A stretch of 64,000 nt of DNA, taken from assembly GCF_003287275.1 (NCBI RefSeq), contig NZ_QEVW01000018.1, positions 1 through 64,000 of the forward strand, read 5' to 3'. The notes beneath the pieces were generated by a model that was not told where the DNA came from, searched no databases, and saw nothing but the letters and a program-made list of their open reading frames with translations. This document shows, piece after piece, positions 35,479-45,034 of this stretch; the first letter of the stretch is position 1, and each line of letters begins with the position of its first letter. Both the position numbers and the translations under genes were made by a program. Source of the stretch: Paenibacillus taichungensis (GTDB lineage: Bacteria > Bacillota > Bacilli > Paenibacillales > Paenibacillaceae).

Positions 35479-37725
35479 ATGAACGAATCAAATCGGAATA
35501 ATCATCGAATGTGGTACAGCAAACCTGCGGAAATATGGAACGAGGCTTTGCCAATCGGGAATGGTCGTTTCGGTGCATTGATATTTGGTGGGGTAGCTGA
35601 GGAGCGTTTGCAGTTGAATGAGGACTCGATGTGGTATGGTGGTCCACGGGATCGTAATAACGAAGATGCACTGCCCAATCTGCCGCATATCCGCAAATTA
35701 ATAATGGAAGGGAAACTTAGGGAGGCTGAAGAGATTGCGTCCATGGCGATGGCCGGGCTTCCGGAAGCCCAGCGACATTATTTGCCACTTGGCGAGCTGC
35801 AGTTATCTTTCGGCAATCATGATGGTTCTATTGAGGACTATGTTCGTGAGCTTGATTTGGAGCTGGGCATCTCCAGGGTTAGCTATCGAGTTAATGGTAT
35901 CTGTTATACACGTGAGCTATTTGCCAGCCATCCAGATCAAGCCATCATCATCCGAATTTCGGCAGACAAGAAGAATGCCTTGTCCATAAAAGCCCGATTT
36001 AATCGACAGAACTGGAGGTATTTGGAGAAAACAAAGAAATGGGAGCAAAGCGGACTTGTCATGCATGGTCAATGTGGTGGTAAAGACGGGAGTTCCTTCG
36101 CAACTGTTATGAAAGCGATACCAAACGAAGGCGTTTGTCGGCTCCTTGGTGAGTACTTGCTGGTGGAGGGCGCAAGCTCGGTCACGCTTATACTTGCTGC
36201 GGATACGACTTTCCGCCAAGAAGATCCGGAATTATACAATAAATTTCGTATAGAACAGCTTAGCCAGACTCCGTATGATACGTTGCTTGTACGGCATACG
36301 ACCGATTATGGTGAACTGTACAATAGGGTTGCGTTGAACCTGTCCAAAAGGTCTGATCGCATTGATCTTCCGACCGACGAGAGATTAAAACAGTTCCAAC
36401 AGGGAGAAGAAGACCTCGAATTGATTGAAACCTACTTTCAGTTTGGTCGTTATCTGCTGATTTCCTCAAGCCGGCCAGGTTCTTTGCCTGCAAATCTTCA
36501 AGGCATATGGAATGACAGTTTTACGCCGCCATGGGACAGCAAATTTACCATTAACATTAACACACAAATGAACTATTGGCTCGCTGAAAGCTGCAATCTA
36601 GCAGAGTGCCATGAGCCGTTATTTGATCTGATTGAGAGAATGCGGGAGCCCGGCCGAATTACGGCTCGGACTATGTATGATTGCCGGGGATTTACAGCAC
36701 ATCATAACACCGATATTTGGGCCGACACGGCCCCTCAGGATACCTACCTTCCAGCATCCTTCTGGCCGCTGGGCGCAGCTTGGTTATGCCTGCATTTATG
36801 GGAGCATTATCGCTATAGTCAGAATCGCATTTTTTTGGAAAAGGCTTATGAAACCATGAAGGAATCTGCGCAGTTTATCCTTGACTATCTGATTGAGGAT
36901 GCTGAGGGCCGCCTTATTACCTGTCCATCCGTCTCTCCGGAGAACAGTTACAAGCTGCCAAATGGCGAAATCGGGGTGCTTTGCGCAGGTGCTTCAATGG
37001 ATTTTCAGATCATTGAAGCTTTGTTCACTGCATGCATTCATAGTGCCGAGTTGATCGGAAGAGACCATTCATTTAGCAAAGAGCTCGCTGCTGTCCTGAA
37101 GCGGATTCCGAAGCCGCAAATCGGAAAAAATGGGCAATTGCAGGAATGGATGGAGGATTATGAAGAGGTTGAACCGGGACACCGCCATATCTCGCATCTA
37201 TTCGGACTGTACCCCGGAGAAAGTTTCACTCCAGAACACACGCCGGAATTGGCGAAGGCTGCACGCACCACTCTGGAGCGCAGACTCAAAAATGGTGGTG
37301 GACATACCGGCTGGAGCCGGGCCTGGATCATTCATTTCTGGGCACGTCTTCAGGATGGGCAGAAAGCTTTCGAAAATGTCAGGGCTCTCTTGGAGCACTC
37401 CACGTTGCCCAATCTTTTTGACAATCATCCGCCGTTTCAGATTGATGGTAACTTCGGCGGAGCATCCGGAATTGCCGAGATGTTAATGCAGAGTCACACT
37501 GATGTGATCCGGCTTCTGCCTGCATTACCCGACGAATGGATTGAAGGGAGTGTACAGGGTCTCAGGGCACGAGGCGGCTATGAAATCGGATTTTCCTGGG
37601 TAGCGGGCGAAATTACTGAAGTCACAGTAAAAAGTACAATTTCCGGACTTTGTCAGTTGGAAGGCCCTGGCCTTAAGCGTATTTCATTCGATGCAGAAGC
37701 TGGTCGCACGTATACTTTAACTTAA
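35479..37725 (+). CDS. GH95 alpha-L-fucosidase / alpha-L-galactosidase
   Basis: The 748-residue cytoplasmic protein has the GH95 architecture: N-terminal beta-domain (WNEALPIGNGRFGALIFGG; LQLNEDSMWYGG), an (alpha/alpha)6 barrel and a C-terminal beta-domain. By comparison with the characterised Bifidobacterium enzyme, N359 and N361 in NINTQMNYW, E488 in SVSPEN and D656 in IDGNFGG fit the catalytic set. GH95 inverting enzymes remove terminal alpha-1,2-L-fucose or L-galactose, as found on xyloglucan and some xylans. ATG at 35479 follows TTGGAGG. It has no signal peptide, so it would work on imported oligomers. Confidence 0.92.
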   Translation: MNESNRNNHRMWYSKPAEIWNEALPIGNGRFGALIFGGVAEERLQLNEDSMWYGGPRDRNNEDALPNLPHIRKLIMEGKLREAEEIASMAMAGLPEAQRHYLPLGELQLSFGNHDGSIEDYVRELDLELGISRVSYRVNGICYTRELFASHPDQAIIIRISADKKNALSIKARFNRQNWRYLEKTKKWEQSGLVMHGQCGGKDGSSFATVMKAIPNEGVCRLLGEYLLVEGASSVTLILAADTTFRQEDPELYNKFRIEQLSQTPYDTLLVRHTTDYGELYNRVALNLSKRSDRIDLPTDERLKQFQQGEEDLELIETYFQFGRYLLISSSRPGSLPANLQGIWNDSFTPPWDSKFTININTQMNYWLAESCNLAECHEPLFDLIERMREPGRITARTMYDCRGFTAHHNTDIWADTAPQDTYLPASFWPLGAAWLCLHLWEHYRYSQNRIFLEKAYETMKESAQFILDYLIEDAEGRLITCPSVSPENSYKLPNGEIGVLCAGASMDFQIIEALFTACIHSAELIGRDHSFSKELAAVLKRIPKPQIGKNGQLQEWMEDYEEVEPGHRHISHLFGLYPGESFTPEHTPELAKAARTTLERRLKNGGGHTGWSRAWIIHFWARLQDGQKAFENVRALLEHSTLPNLFDNHPPFQIDGNFGGASGIAEMLMQSHTDVIRLLPALPDEWIEGSVQGLRARGGYEIGFSWVAGEITEVTVKSTISGLCQLEGPGLKRISFDAEAGRTYTLT

Positions 37726-37789
37726 ACAGACTCCGTTAAACCTAGCGCGTAGTACAGCGCTATATAGGGCAAGAACGGGAGTCTGTGTT
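37725..37789. other. Nested inverted repeat after GH95
   Basis: CAGACTCCGTT at 37727 pairs with AACGGGAGTCTG at 37774, enclosing TAGCGC/GCGCTA. The stem is long but has no T-run; it may still end transcription of GH95 or form a DNA cruciform. The next 190 bases to 37,979 are AT-rich and show nothing else. Confidence 0.5.
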
Positions 37790-37979
37790 ACGAACAAAAG
37801 CCAATAATTATGCACTTCGGGAATATCAGAAACAAAATTGCTGTTAGGTGCCTCGTCTTGCTCAACGTAAAAAAATGTTAGTCATTATTTTTCACCTTAC
37901 GATTTTATTTATTTTCTATTTACAGGATTTATTTTCAATTAATATTACCTAATTACTTCTACGAGGAGTGTAGCTTTTT

Positions 37980-39401
37980 ATGAAGAAACAGGGGTTAAAT
38001 CCATATCTTCCATCTTGGGAATACGTTCCCGATAGTGAGCCTTATGTATTTGACGGTAGAGTTTATGTGTACGGATCGCATGACCGATTTAACGGACATG
38101 TCTTTTGCTTAAACGATTATGTCTGTTGGTCGGCGCCAGTGGACGACCTCGGAAATTGGCGAAATGAAGGTCTCATCTATTAAAAAACAGATGATCCGCT
38201 AAATCCCGATGGCAGTATGTGTCTTTACGCCCCAGACGTTACGATAGGTCCTGATGGACGGTATTATCTTTATTATGTATTGGATAAAGTCCCGGTTGTT
38301 TCTGTGGCTGTATGCGATACACCTGCAGGCAAATATGAATTCTACGGTTACGTAAAATATGCTGACGGCACTCGACTTGGAGAAAGAGACGGGGACGAAC
38401 CTCAATTCGATCCCGGCGTGTTGACCGAAGGACAGCTTACTTATCTTTATACCGGCTTCTGTGCGGCCGGGGACAAATCGAGACATGGTGCGATGGCGAC
38501 GGTGCTTGGTCCAGACATGCTGACGATCGTAGATGAGCCTGTATTCGTAGCACCGAGTCAACCATACAGCGAAGGTAGCGGATTTGAAGGACATGAGTTT
38601 TTTGAGGCACCTTCAATCCGGAAGAAAGGGGATATCTACTACTTCGTATACTCCTCTATCGTCATGCATGAATTATGTTATGCTACCAGCAAATTCCCAA
38701 ACAAAGGGTTTGAATATCAGGGCGTTATCATAAGCAACTGTGATCTACATATTGACTCTTATAAACCAGCTGACAAGCCGATGTATTATGGAGGAAACAA
38801 CCACGGCAGCATTGTTGAGATAAATGGTGACTGGTACATTTTCTATCACCGTCATACAAATGGCGACGCATTCAACCGTCAGGGCTGTATTGAGCGTATC
38901 TCTTTTGACGAGGATGGTATCATTTCTCAGGTGGAAATGACTTCCTGCGGCCTGAATGGCAAGCCTCTTGAAGGAAAAGGAGAGCACCCCGCATACCTCG
39001 CATGCAATCTTTTTACGAGAGATGATCAAATGTATACAGGAGGTTTCGGAGATGGGGCGTGGCTGGATGGCCGCTTCCCGAAAATCACCCAGGATGGAAG
39101 AGACAACGATGAAGAGGCTGGATATATTGCCAATATGGTGGAATCAGCTACAGCAGGTTTTAAATATTTCAATTGTAACGGAATCCGCCAGGTCACAGTC
39201 AAGGTGCGCGGATATTGTAATGGACACATCGAGGTTAGAACCGCATGGGACGGCCCTGTGCTTGGTATGATCCCAGTGCATTTTACAAATGTTTGGAAAA
39301 AGTATACGGCCGAGATTACCGTTCCGGACGGCAGACAGGCTTTGTATTTTACTTACAAGGGAGCAGGAGGCGCCAGCTTGGCTTCATTTACATTAGAATA
39401 A
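37980..39401 (+). pseudogene. GH43 enzyme with C-terminal CBM6-like domain, interrupted by one in-frame TAA
   Basis: One reading frame runs from ATG 37980 (after GAGGAG) to 39401, broken only by TAA at 38,181-38,183 (codon 68). Before the stop are PDSEPYVFDGRVYVYGSHD, the first blade. After it the frame continues KTDDPLNPDGSMCLYAPDV and the rest of the propeller, then a CBM6-like beta-sandwich from about codon 345. No frameshift is needed. If real, the mutation is recent, since nothing else has decayed. Re-initiation at ATG 38217 would lack the first blade and its catalytic Asp. A sequencing error is the other explanation. Undamaged, it would be a 473-residue cytoplasmic arabinofuranosidase or xylosidase. 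Confidence 0.85.
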
Positions 39402-39433
39402 ACGCCTTAATAGATCTGAACTGCGTAAAAACA

Positions 39434-39466
39434 GAGCAGCTGCTGATATCCAGCAGTTGCTCTTTT
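39434..39466. terminator. Terminator between convergent GH43 and AraC genes
   Basis: GAGCAGCTGCTG pairs with CAGCAGTTGCTC around a short AT loop; A-rich on the left and TTTT on the right, so it may work in both directions. Confidence 0.8.
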
Positions 39467-39478
39467 CATTTGAATATC

Positions 39479-40435
39479 TCAAGTGTTATTATTCGATAAT
39501 ATTTTTGTTGAAAAGGATTCTATATGATCAGGATGATCGGCTGCCGGTGCCTGCTGGGAATGGCTGCGAAATTCACTTGGCGTGATGCCGGTCCATCGCT
39601 TGAACTGACGGCTGAAATGCGCATTGGTTTTATACGCCAGCATCATAGCAATATGGTCAATGTTGAGGTCGGTTTGTTTTAACAGCCGCTGAGCTTCGTT
39701 CAGAAGGGTATCTGATAAAAACTTTCGCGGTGATGTACCGTATACCTGCCGAAAGATCCGGTTGATCTGCGAGGGGCTAATGTTCAGTGATTTGGCGATG
39801 TCTTGGATCCAGGTTCGCTCACTCTCCCGAATTTCACCATGAAGATGGATATATCTTACGGAGTCCTCAATGTGCTCAGCGATTTGATGAGCAATGGCTT
39901 CTTTTCTGGATAAGGTGACGGATGCGTTCTGAGATAAATGGCCGACCAGGGAGCCTAACAGTTCGAATACGGCAGCATGAACCATCATCTGTTTGGATGA
40001 AGACAGTGGGGTGGATAAATGCTCTGTGGCCAGATCATACAATGTACACAGTGAAGAAGAAAGTCCCAAAGCTAATTTCGAATCTGCCGGATAATAAATA
40101 TCTCTGCATCGGTTGAGTTCTCTGCAAAAGGAGATATCGTGTACACTGAAATGAACGGAAAAGTAAGAGAAGCCCTGCGGTCCAGCACCGGTGCAGGAAT
40201 GGGTCATACCGGGGCGGATGAACAGAAGGTCTCCAGCAGACTGGCTGTATAACTGTCCATTCACCACCATGTTCATCTGACCATCCAACATCCAGTGGAT
40301 TTCATACATGGAATGCTCATGGGATGGATACGTCCAGTTGGAATCTGCTTTTCTTGCATGCAGCCCCAATAACTGAAAAGACAAGCGAACATCAGGTAAA
40401 CGGCCTAAATACATAGCTTCTGAGATTTTGGTCAC
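39479..40435 (-). CDS. AraC-family transcriptional regulator with cupin sensor
   Basis: The 318-residue protein has an N-terminal cupin sugar-binding domain (YPSHEHSMYEIHWMLDGQMNMV) and a C-terminal double helix-turn-helix (IQDIAKSLNISPSQINRIFR and IDHIAMMLAYKTNAHFSRQF). It is transcribed away from the pentonate operon starting at 40,605, with about 170 bases between them. It is therefore the probable sugar-responsive regulator of that operon. Confidence 0.9.
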   Translation of the reverse strand: MTKISEAMYLGRLPDVRLSFQLLGLHARKADSNWTYPSHEHSMYEIHWMLDGQMNMVVNGQLYSQSAGDLLFIRPGMTHSCTGAGPQGFSYFSVHFSVHDISFCRELNRCRDIYYPADSKLALGLSSSLCTLYDLATEHLSTPLSSSKQMMVHAAVFELLGSLVGHLSQNASVTLSRKEAIAHQIAEHIEDSVRYIHLHGEIRESERTWIQDIAKSLNISPSQINRIFRQVYGTSPRKFLSDTLLNEAQRLLKQTDLNIDHIAMMLAYKTNAHFSRQFKRWTGITPSEFRSHSQQAPAADHPDHIESFSTKILSNNNT

Positions 40436-40604
40436 AGCAACCTCCTCTTAATGCTCTGTATTCCAAATACGGATAAATTCATATTAACATAAAAATAATG
40501 CGTGAAAAGGGTAAGTCGTTGGAGTGATTAGAACATCGTCATGAACCTTAGCTGGTGCTATGGTAGTGTTATCACCCCGATGGGGAGAATGGGGGCAAGC
40601 TTGT

Positions 40605-41480
40605 ATGAGAATTATTCGATTTCTGGATGGACAAGAGAAGTGGCTAGCAGCCGTTACGGATGATGGAAAAGCCTATCGTTTGCCACAAGCAGATTTTATG
40701 ACTCTGATCTATCAAGCAAGAGAGCTTGGAATTTCTCCAGTTCAACTGGTTGAAAGCGCTTTTAAATCACTGAACAAGCTGAACGACGACTGGACTTCTC
40801 TACAGCTGATCACACCAGTGGAAGCTCCGGAAGTATGGGCGGCTGGTGTGACTTATCAACGAAGCCGGGAAGCGCGAAATTATGAAGCAACGGATGGTAA
40901 GCTGGATGCGAACACCTTTTACGACAAGGTATACGATGCAGAACGTCCTGAGATCTTCTTCAAATCCACAGCAGCTCGCACTGTTGGACCGAATGAAGCT
41001 GTCACTCTCCGCAGTGATTCAAATTGGCAGATCCCGGAGCCAGAACTTGGGCTGGTTCTTACCGCTGATGGCACAATTGCGGGATACATCGTGGGCAATG
41101 ACATGAGCTGCCGGGATATTGAAGGGGAAAACCCGCTGTATCTGCCGCAGGCCAAAATATGGCGCAGTTCCTGCTCCATCGGTCCGGCCATTCGATTGGC
41201 GGAAACAGTACAGAATCCTTATGACCTTGGCATCGTCTGCGAAATATTCCGTGATGGAAAATTGGTTGTGAAGAGTGAAGCCAGTACAAGTGAATTAAAT
41301 CGAAAGCTGGATGAACTGGTGTCCTTTTTAGCAAGAGATAATGATTTGTTTGACGGCACGGTGCTACTAACAGGTACAAATATTGTACCGCCCCATGATT
41401 TTACGCTTGAATCCGGAGATCGTATTGAAATATCCATAAATGGCATTGGGAAACTCGTTAATCCTGTCATTTCTAACTAG
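40605..41480 (+). CDS. Fumarylacetoacetate-hydrolase-fold 2-keto-3-deoxypentonate dehydratase
   Basis: The 291-residue protein has the FAH fold with VWAAGVTYQRSREAR, the metal-binding PEPELGLVL and a GNDMSCRDIEGENPLYLPQAK motif. This version is typical of 2-keto-3-deoxy-D-arabinonate/xylonate dehydratases, which give 2-oxoglutarate semialdehyde. ATG at 40605 (after GGGGG at 40,591) is chosen over the track start at 40560, which has no site. The next two genes supply the preceding and following steps, so a non-phosphorylating pentose pathway is the best reading. Pentose stereochemistry is not certain. Confidence 0.85.
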   Translation: MRIIRFLDGQEKWLAAVTDDGKAYRLPQADFMTLIYQARELGISPVQLVESAFKSLNKLNDDWTSLQLITPVEAPEVWAAGVTYQRSREARNYEATDGKLDANTFYDKVYDAERPEIFFKSTAARTVGPNEAVTLRSDSNWQIPEPELGLVLTADGTIAGYIVGNDMSCRDIEGENPLYLPQAKIWRSSCSIGPAIRLAETVQNPYDLGIVCEIFRDGKLVVKSEASTSELNRKLDELVSFLARDNDLFDGTVLLTGTNIVPPHDFTLESGDRIEISINGIGKLVNPVISN

Positions 41481-41501
41481 TGTATAAGGAGGATGAAGGT
41501 A

Positions 41502-42968
41502 ATGAGCGCTTTTCAGTTAGAGCAGACATATAACAATTTTATTAACGGAGAATGGGTGAAGGCAGCGTCGGGAAAGACGGAACCCAGCATGAATCCGGCG
41601 AATCGAAAGGAAATCGTTGGGCACGTTCCAGCATCAGGTGTGGATGACTTGAATCATGCTGTGGCAGCGGCAAAAGCAGCTGCGAAGACCTGGCGGAGCT
41701 TAACCGGTGCAGAACGAGGTAATTATCTTTTTCAAGCTGCAAACGTACTGGAACGCAGGGCCGACCAGGTGGCGGAAGCCATGACGAGAGAAATGGGGAA
41801 AACATTCCCGGAAGCCAAAGGAGAGACGATGCGGGGCGTAGCCATCTTGAGGTATTACGCAGGGGAAGGCATGCGCAAAACGGGTGATGTGATTCCATCG
41901 ACGGATAGCGAAGCGTTAATGTTCACGACCCGTGTACCGCTTGGCGTAGTAGGCATAATCGCGCCGTGGAACTTCCCGGTGGCTATTCCCATCTGGAAAA
42001 CGGCACCTGCGCTGATCTATGGGAATACGGTTGTATTGAAGCCTGCCCAAGAAACTGCGGTTACTGCAGCCAAGGTAATGGAATGTTTTGAGGAAGCTGG
42101 CATCCCGGCTGGGGTTCTCAATCTCGTATGCGGCAAAGGCTCAGTGATCGGTTCGGCACTCGCAGAACATCCAGATGTGAACGGAATAACATTTACAGGC
42201 TCCAATGAGGTCGGAAAGCGTGTCGGAGCCTCAGCACTGGCACGAGGAGCGAAGTACCAGCTTGAAATGGGCGGCAAAAACCCGGTCATTATTGCAGCTG
42301 ACGCTGACTTGGATCTGGCTGTAGAGGGAACGATCAGCGGGGGCCTGAAATCAACGGGGCAAAAATGCACGGCCACCAGCCGGGTTATTATTGAACGACA
42401 AGTTTATGATGCGTTTAAAGAAAAACTCCTGTCACAGATTCAGGAAATCCGTTTGGGCGACGGCATGTCCGCTGGAAGCTGGATGGGTCCTTGTGCAAGT
42501 GAAGGGCAGCTCAATACCGTGCTGGGTTACATTCAAAAAGGACAGGATGAGGGTGCCGTACTGCTGGCTGGAGGAAAAAGACCGGACAGTATTGGGCTTG
42601 CAGAAGGATTCTATGTAGAGCCGACCGTATTTGAAGGTGTAGAATCACATATGTCCATTGCAAGGGAAGAAATATTCGGTCCAGTGCTGGCCTTGATTTC
42701 GGTGGATTCTCTCGAAGAGGCTATAGCGCTGGCAAATGACAGTGATTATGGTTTGAGTGCTTCGATCTATACACAAAATGTTGGGGCGATGCTTTCATTC
42801 ATCCGGGATATGGATGCCGGACTCGTAAGAATTAATGCGGAAACAGCCGGTGTCGAGCTGCAGGCTCCGTTTGGCGGCATGAAAATGTCCAGTTCACACT
42901 CCAGAGAGCAGGGACAAGCGGCTATTGAATTTTTCACCGCCATCAAAACAGTCTTCGTGAAGTCATAA
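41502..42968 (+). CDS. Aldehyde dehydrogenase, probable 2-oxoglutarate semialdehyde dehydrogenase
   Basis: The 488-residue NAD(P)-dependent enzyme carries the classical motifs APWNFPVAIP, general base E255 in LEMGGKNP and catalytic C289 in GQKCTATS. ATG at 41502 is 9 bases after AAGGAGG; the in-frame ATG at 41493 touches that site. The sequence resembles B. subtilis YcbD-type enzymes. Placed between two sugar-acid dehydratases, it should oxidise 2-oxoglutarate semialdehyde to 2-oxoglutarate, feeding the TCA cycle. Confidence 0.88.
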   Translation: MSAFQLEQTYNNFINGEWVKAASGKTEPSMNPANRKEIVGHVPASGVDDLNHAVAAAKAAAKTWRSLTGAERGNYLFQAANVLERRADQVAEAMTREMGKTFPEAKGETMRGVAILRYYAGEGMRKTGDVIPSTDSEALMFTTRVPLGVVGIIAPWNFPVAIPIWKTAPALIYGNTVVLKPAQETAVTAAKVMECFEEAGIPAGVLNLVCGKGSVIGSALAEHPDVNGITFTGSNEVGKRVGASALARGAKYQLEMGGKNPVIIAADADLDLAVEGTISGGLKSTGQKCTATSRVIIERQVYDAFKEKLLSQIQEIRLGDGMSAGSWMGPCASEGQLNTVLGYIQKGQDEGAVLLAGGKRPDSIGLAEGFYVEPTVFEGVESHMSIAREEIFGPVLALISVDSLEEAIALANDSDYGLSASIYTQNVGAMLSFIRDMDAGLVRINAETAGVELQAPFGGMKMSSSHSREQGQAAIEFFTAIKTVFVKS

Positions 42969-42985
42969 ACTGCGGGGAGGGTATC

Positions 42986-44962
42986 ATGTACGAACAGATC
43001 ATGTCGATTATGGGGGAGAAGGAGTCTGACAACTTCGGCATTATAGCTCATGCTCCAGGGGCAGCGGGACGTTTGCCTTTGACCGATGATTTGCTGCGAA
43101 ATGCTCCAAGCGGCGACTTGTTCGGCATGTCCCAAAATGTTGGAATGGGCTGGAAGCCTGGAGAATTAAACGGAAAACAGTTTCTGATCTTAAGTACGCA
43201 GGGCGGTATCCGAAATGAGGATGGCAGTCCCGCAGCTCTCGGTTATCATACGGGTCACTGGGAAGTTGGACTGCTGATGAAGGCTGCGGCAGAAGAGCTC
43301 TCCAGCCGCGGCGGAATCCCGTTTGCCGGTTATGTGAGTGACCCTTGCGATGGCAGATCGCAAGGAACAACAGGCATGTTCGACTCGCTGCCGTACCGGA
43401 ACGATGCTGCGATCGTATTCCGCAGATTGATTCGATCCCTGCCGACACGCAAAGGTGTAATCGGCGTTGCAACATGTGATAAGGGACTGCCTGCCATGAT
43501 GCTTGCACTTGCGGGAATGCCGCAGCTGCCAGGAGTTATCGTCCCCGGCGGCGTCACCCTTCCGCCTACGGATGGAGAGGACGCGGGTAAAATTCAAACC
43601 ATCGGTGCAAGGTACACGAATGGAGAGCTTTCGCTCGAAATGGCATCGGAGCTAGGATGCCGAGCTTGCGCTACACCGGGCGGGGGCTGTCAGTTTCTTG
43701 GGACAGCAGCAACAGCCCAGGTTGTAGCTGAAGCCATGGGCATGACGGTGCCTCATGCTGCTCTGGCACCTTCAGGACAGCCCATCTGGATGGAGATGGC
43801 ACGGCAATCCTCGCGTGCACTCATCAATATGGAGACCCAAGGAATGAAGATGGCAGACATTATCACAGACGCATCGGTTCGCAATTCAATGGTTGTGCAC
43901 GCCGCGTTCGGCGGTTCTACCAATCTGCTTCTTCATATCCCGGCGATTGCCCATGCGGCTGGTTTAACGCTCCCCAACGTACAGGACTGGATTCAGGTAA
44001 ATAAAAACGTTCCGAGATTGGTGAGTGCTTTACCGAACGGCCCTATCTTTTACCCGACTATTCGAGTTTTTCAGGCGGGGGGTGTACCCGAGGTCATGCT
44101 TCATCTCAGACGCCTTGGTTTGTTGGATGAATCTGTACCCACAGTAACTGGGATGTCTTTGGGTCATGTGCTCGATTGGTGGGAATCGTCAGAACGGCGT
44201 CATGTCATGCGCAAGCAATTAAAGGAGAAGGACGGCATCGATCCGGACAGTGTCATCATGAGCGCAGAACACTCACAACGTCTCGGAATTTCCTCCACCG
44301 TGACATTTCCTACCGGCAATATCGCTCCCGAAGGATCAGTCATCAAATCCACATCCATCGACCCGGATGTACTGGATGAGCATGGGGTATATCGTCACCG
44401 AGGCATAGCAAAGGTGTTTACCACGGAACGTGAAGCGATCCTGGCCATTAAAACAGGCGAAATCCTGGCAGGTGATATCATCGTCTTGCTTGGACGCGGG
44501 CCTTCTGGAACCGGGATGGAGGAGACCTATCAGCTTACGTCTGCGCTCAAGCATTTGTCCTTTGGAAAATATGTATCGCTCATCACCGATGCTCGCTTCT
44601 CTGGTGTGTCCACCGGTGCATGTATTGGTCATGTTGGTCCGGAAGCGCTAGCAGGCGGTCCGATCGGCAAGCTGCGAAACGGTGATTTGATTGATATCGT
44701 AGTGGATCGAAATTCACTGCATGGAAGCATTAACTTTGTCGGAGAAGAAGGAATGGAGGTTTCCCCCGAAGAAGGAGCTCTCATCCTTGCGCAGAGGCCA
44801 TTTCATCCGGATATGCGGCCAGATGAAGCGCTGCCGGATGATACTCGGCTTTGGGCTGCATTACAATCCGTCAGTGGAGGCACGTGGAGAGGCAATGTAT
44901 ACGATGCAGACCGGATTATAGCTGCTCTGGAGGCTGGCAAAAAAGCGCTGGGGTGGCACTGA
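42986..44962 (+). CDS. IlvD/Edd-family sugar-acid dehydratase (YjhG/YagF type, D-xylonate dehydratase)
   Basis: The 658-residue Fe-S enzyme has Cys ligands in SDPCDGRSQG, ATCDKGLP and PGGGCQFLG, and length matching the YjhG/YagF D-xylonate dehydratase group rather than IlvD (about 560). It would convert pentonate to 2-keto-3-deoxypentonate. ATG at 42986 follows GGGGAGGG, 17 bases after the aldehyde dehydrogenase stop. It completes a three-gene lower Weimberg pathway. No pentose dehydrogenase or lactonase lies in the window. Confidence 0.9.
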   Translation: MYEQIMSIMGEKESDNFGIIAHAPGAAGRLPLTDDLLRNAPSGDLFGMSQNVGMGWKPGELNGKQFLILSTQGGIRNEDGSPAALGYHTGHWEVGLLMKAAAEELSSRGGIPFAGYVSDPCDGRSQGTTGMFDSLPYRNDAAIVFRRLIRSLPTRKGVIGVATCDKGLPAMMLALAGMPQLPGVIVPGGVTLPPTDGEDAGKIQTIGARYTNGELSLEMASELGCRACATPGGGCQFLGTAATAQVVAEAMGMTVPHAALAPSGQPIWMEMARQSSRALINMETQGMKMADIITDASVRNSMVVHAAFGGSTNLLLHIPAIAHAAGLTLPNVQDWIQVNKNVPRLVSALPNGPIFYPTIRVFQAGGVPEVMLHLRRLGLLDESVPTVTGMSLGHVLDWWESSERRHVMRKQLKEKDGIDPDSVIMSAEHSQRLGISSTVTFPTGNIAPEGSVIKSTSIDPDVLDEHGVYRHRGIAKVFTTEREAILAIKTGEILAGDIIVLLGRGPSGTGMEETYQLTSALKHLSFGKYVSLITDARFSGVSTGACIGHVGPEALAGGPIGKLRNGDLIDIVVDRNSLHGSINFVGEEGMEVSPEEGALILAQRPFHPDMRPDEALPDDTRLWAALQSVSGGTWRGNVYDADRIIAALEAGKKALGWH

Positions 44963-45034
44963 AACAAAATAACTCAAGTACAATATCCTGGCCTTTTTTA
45001 TACAGATATCACTTCTTTACCGGAGGTTTCTTCA

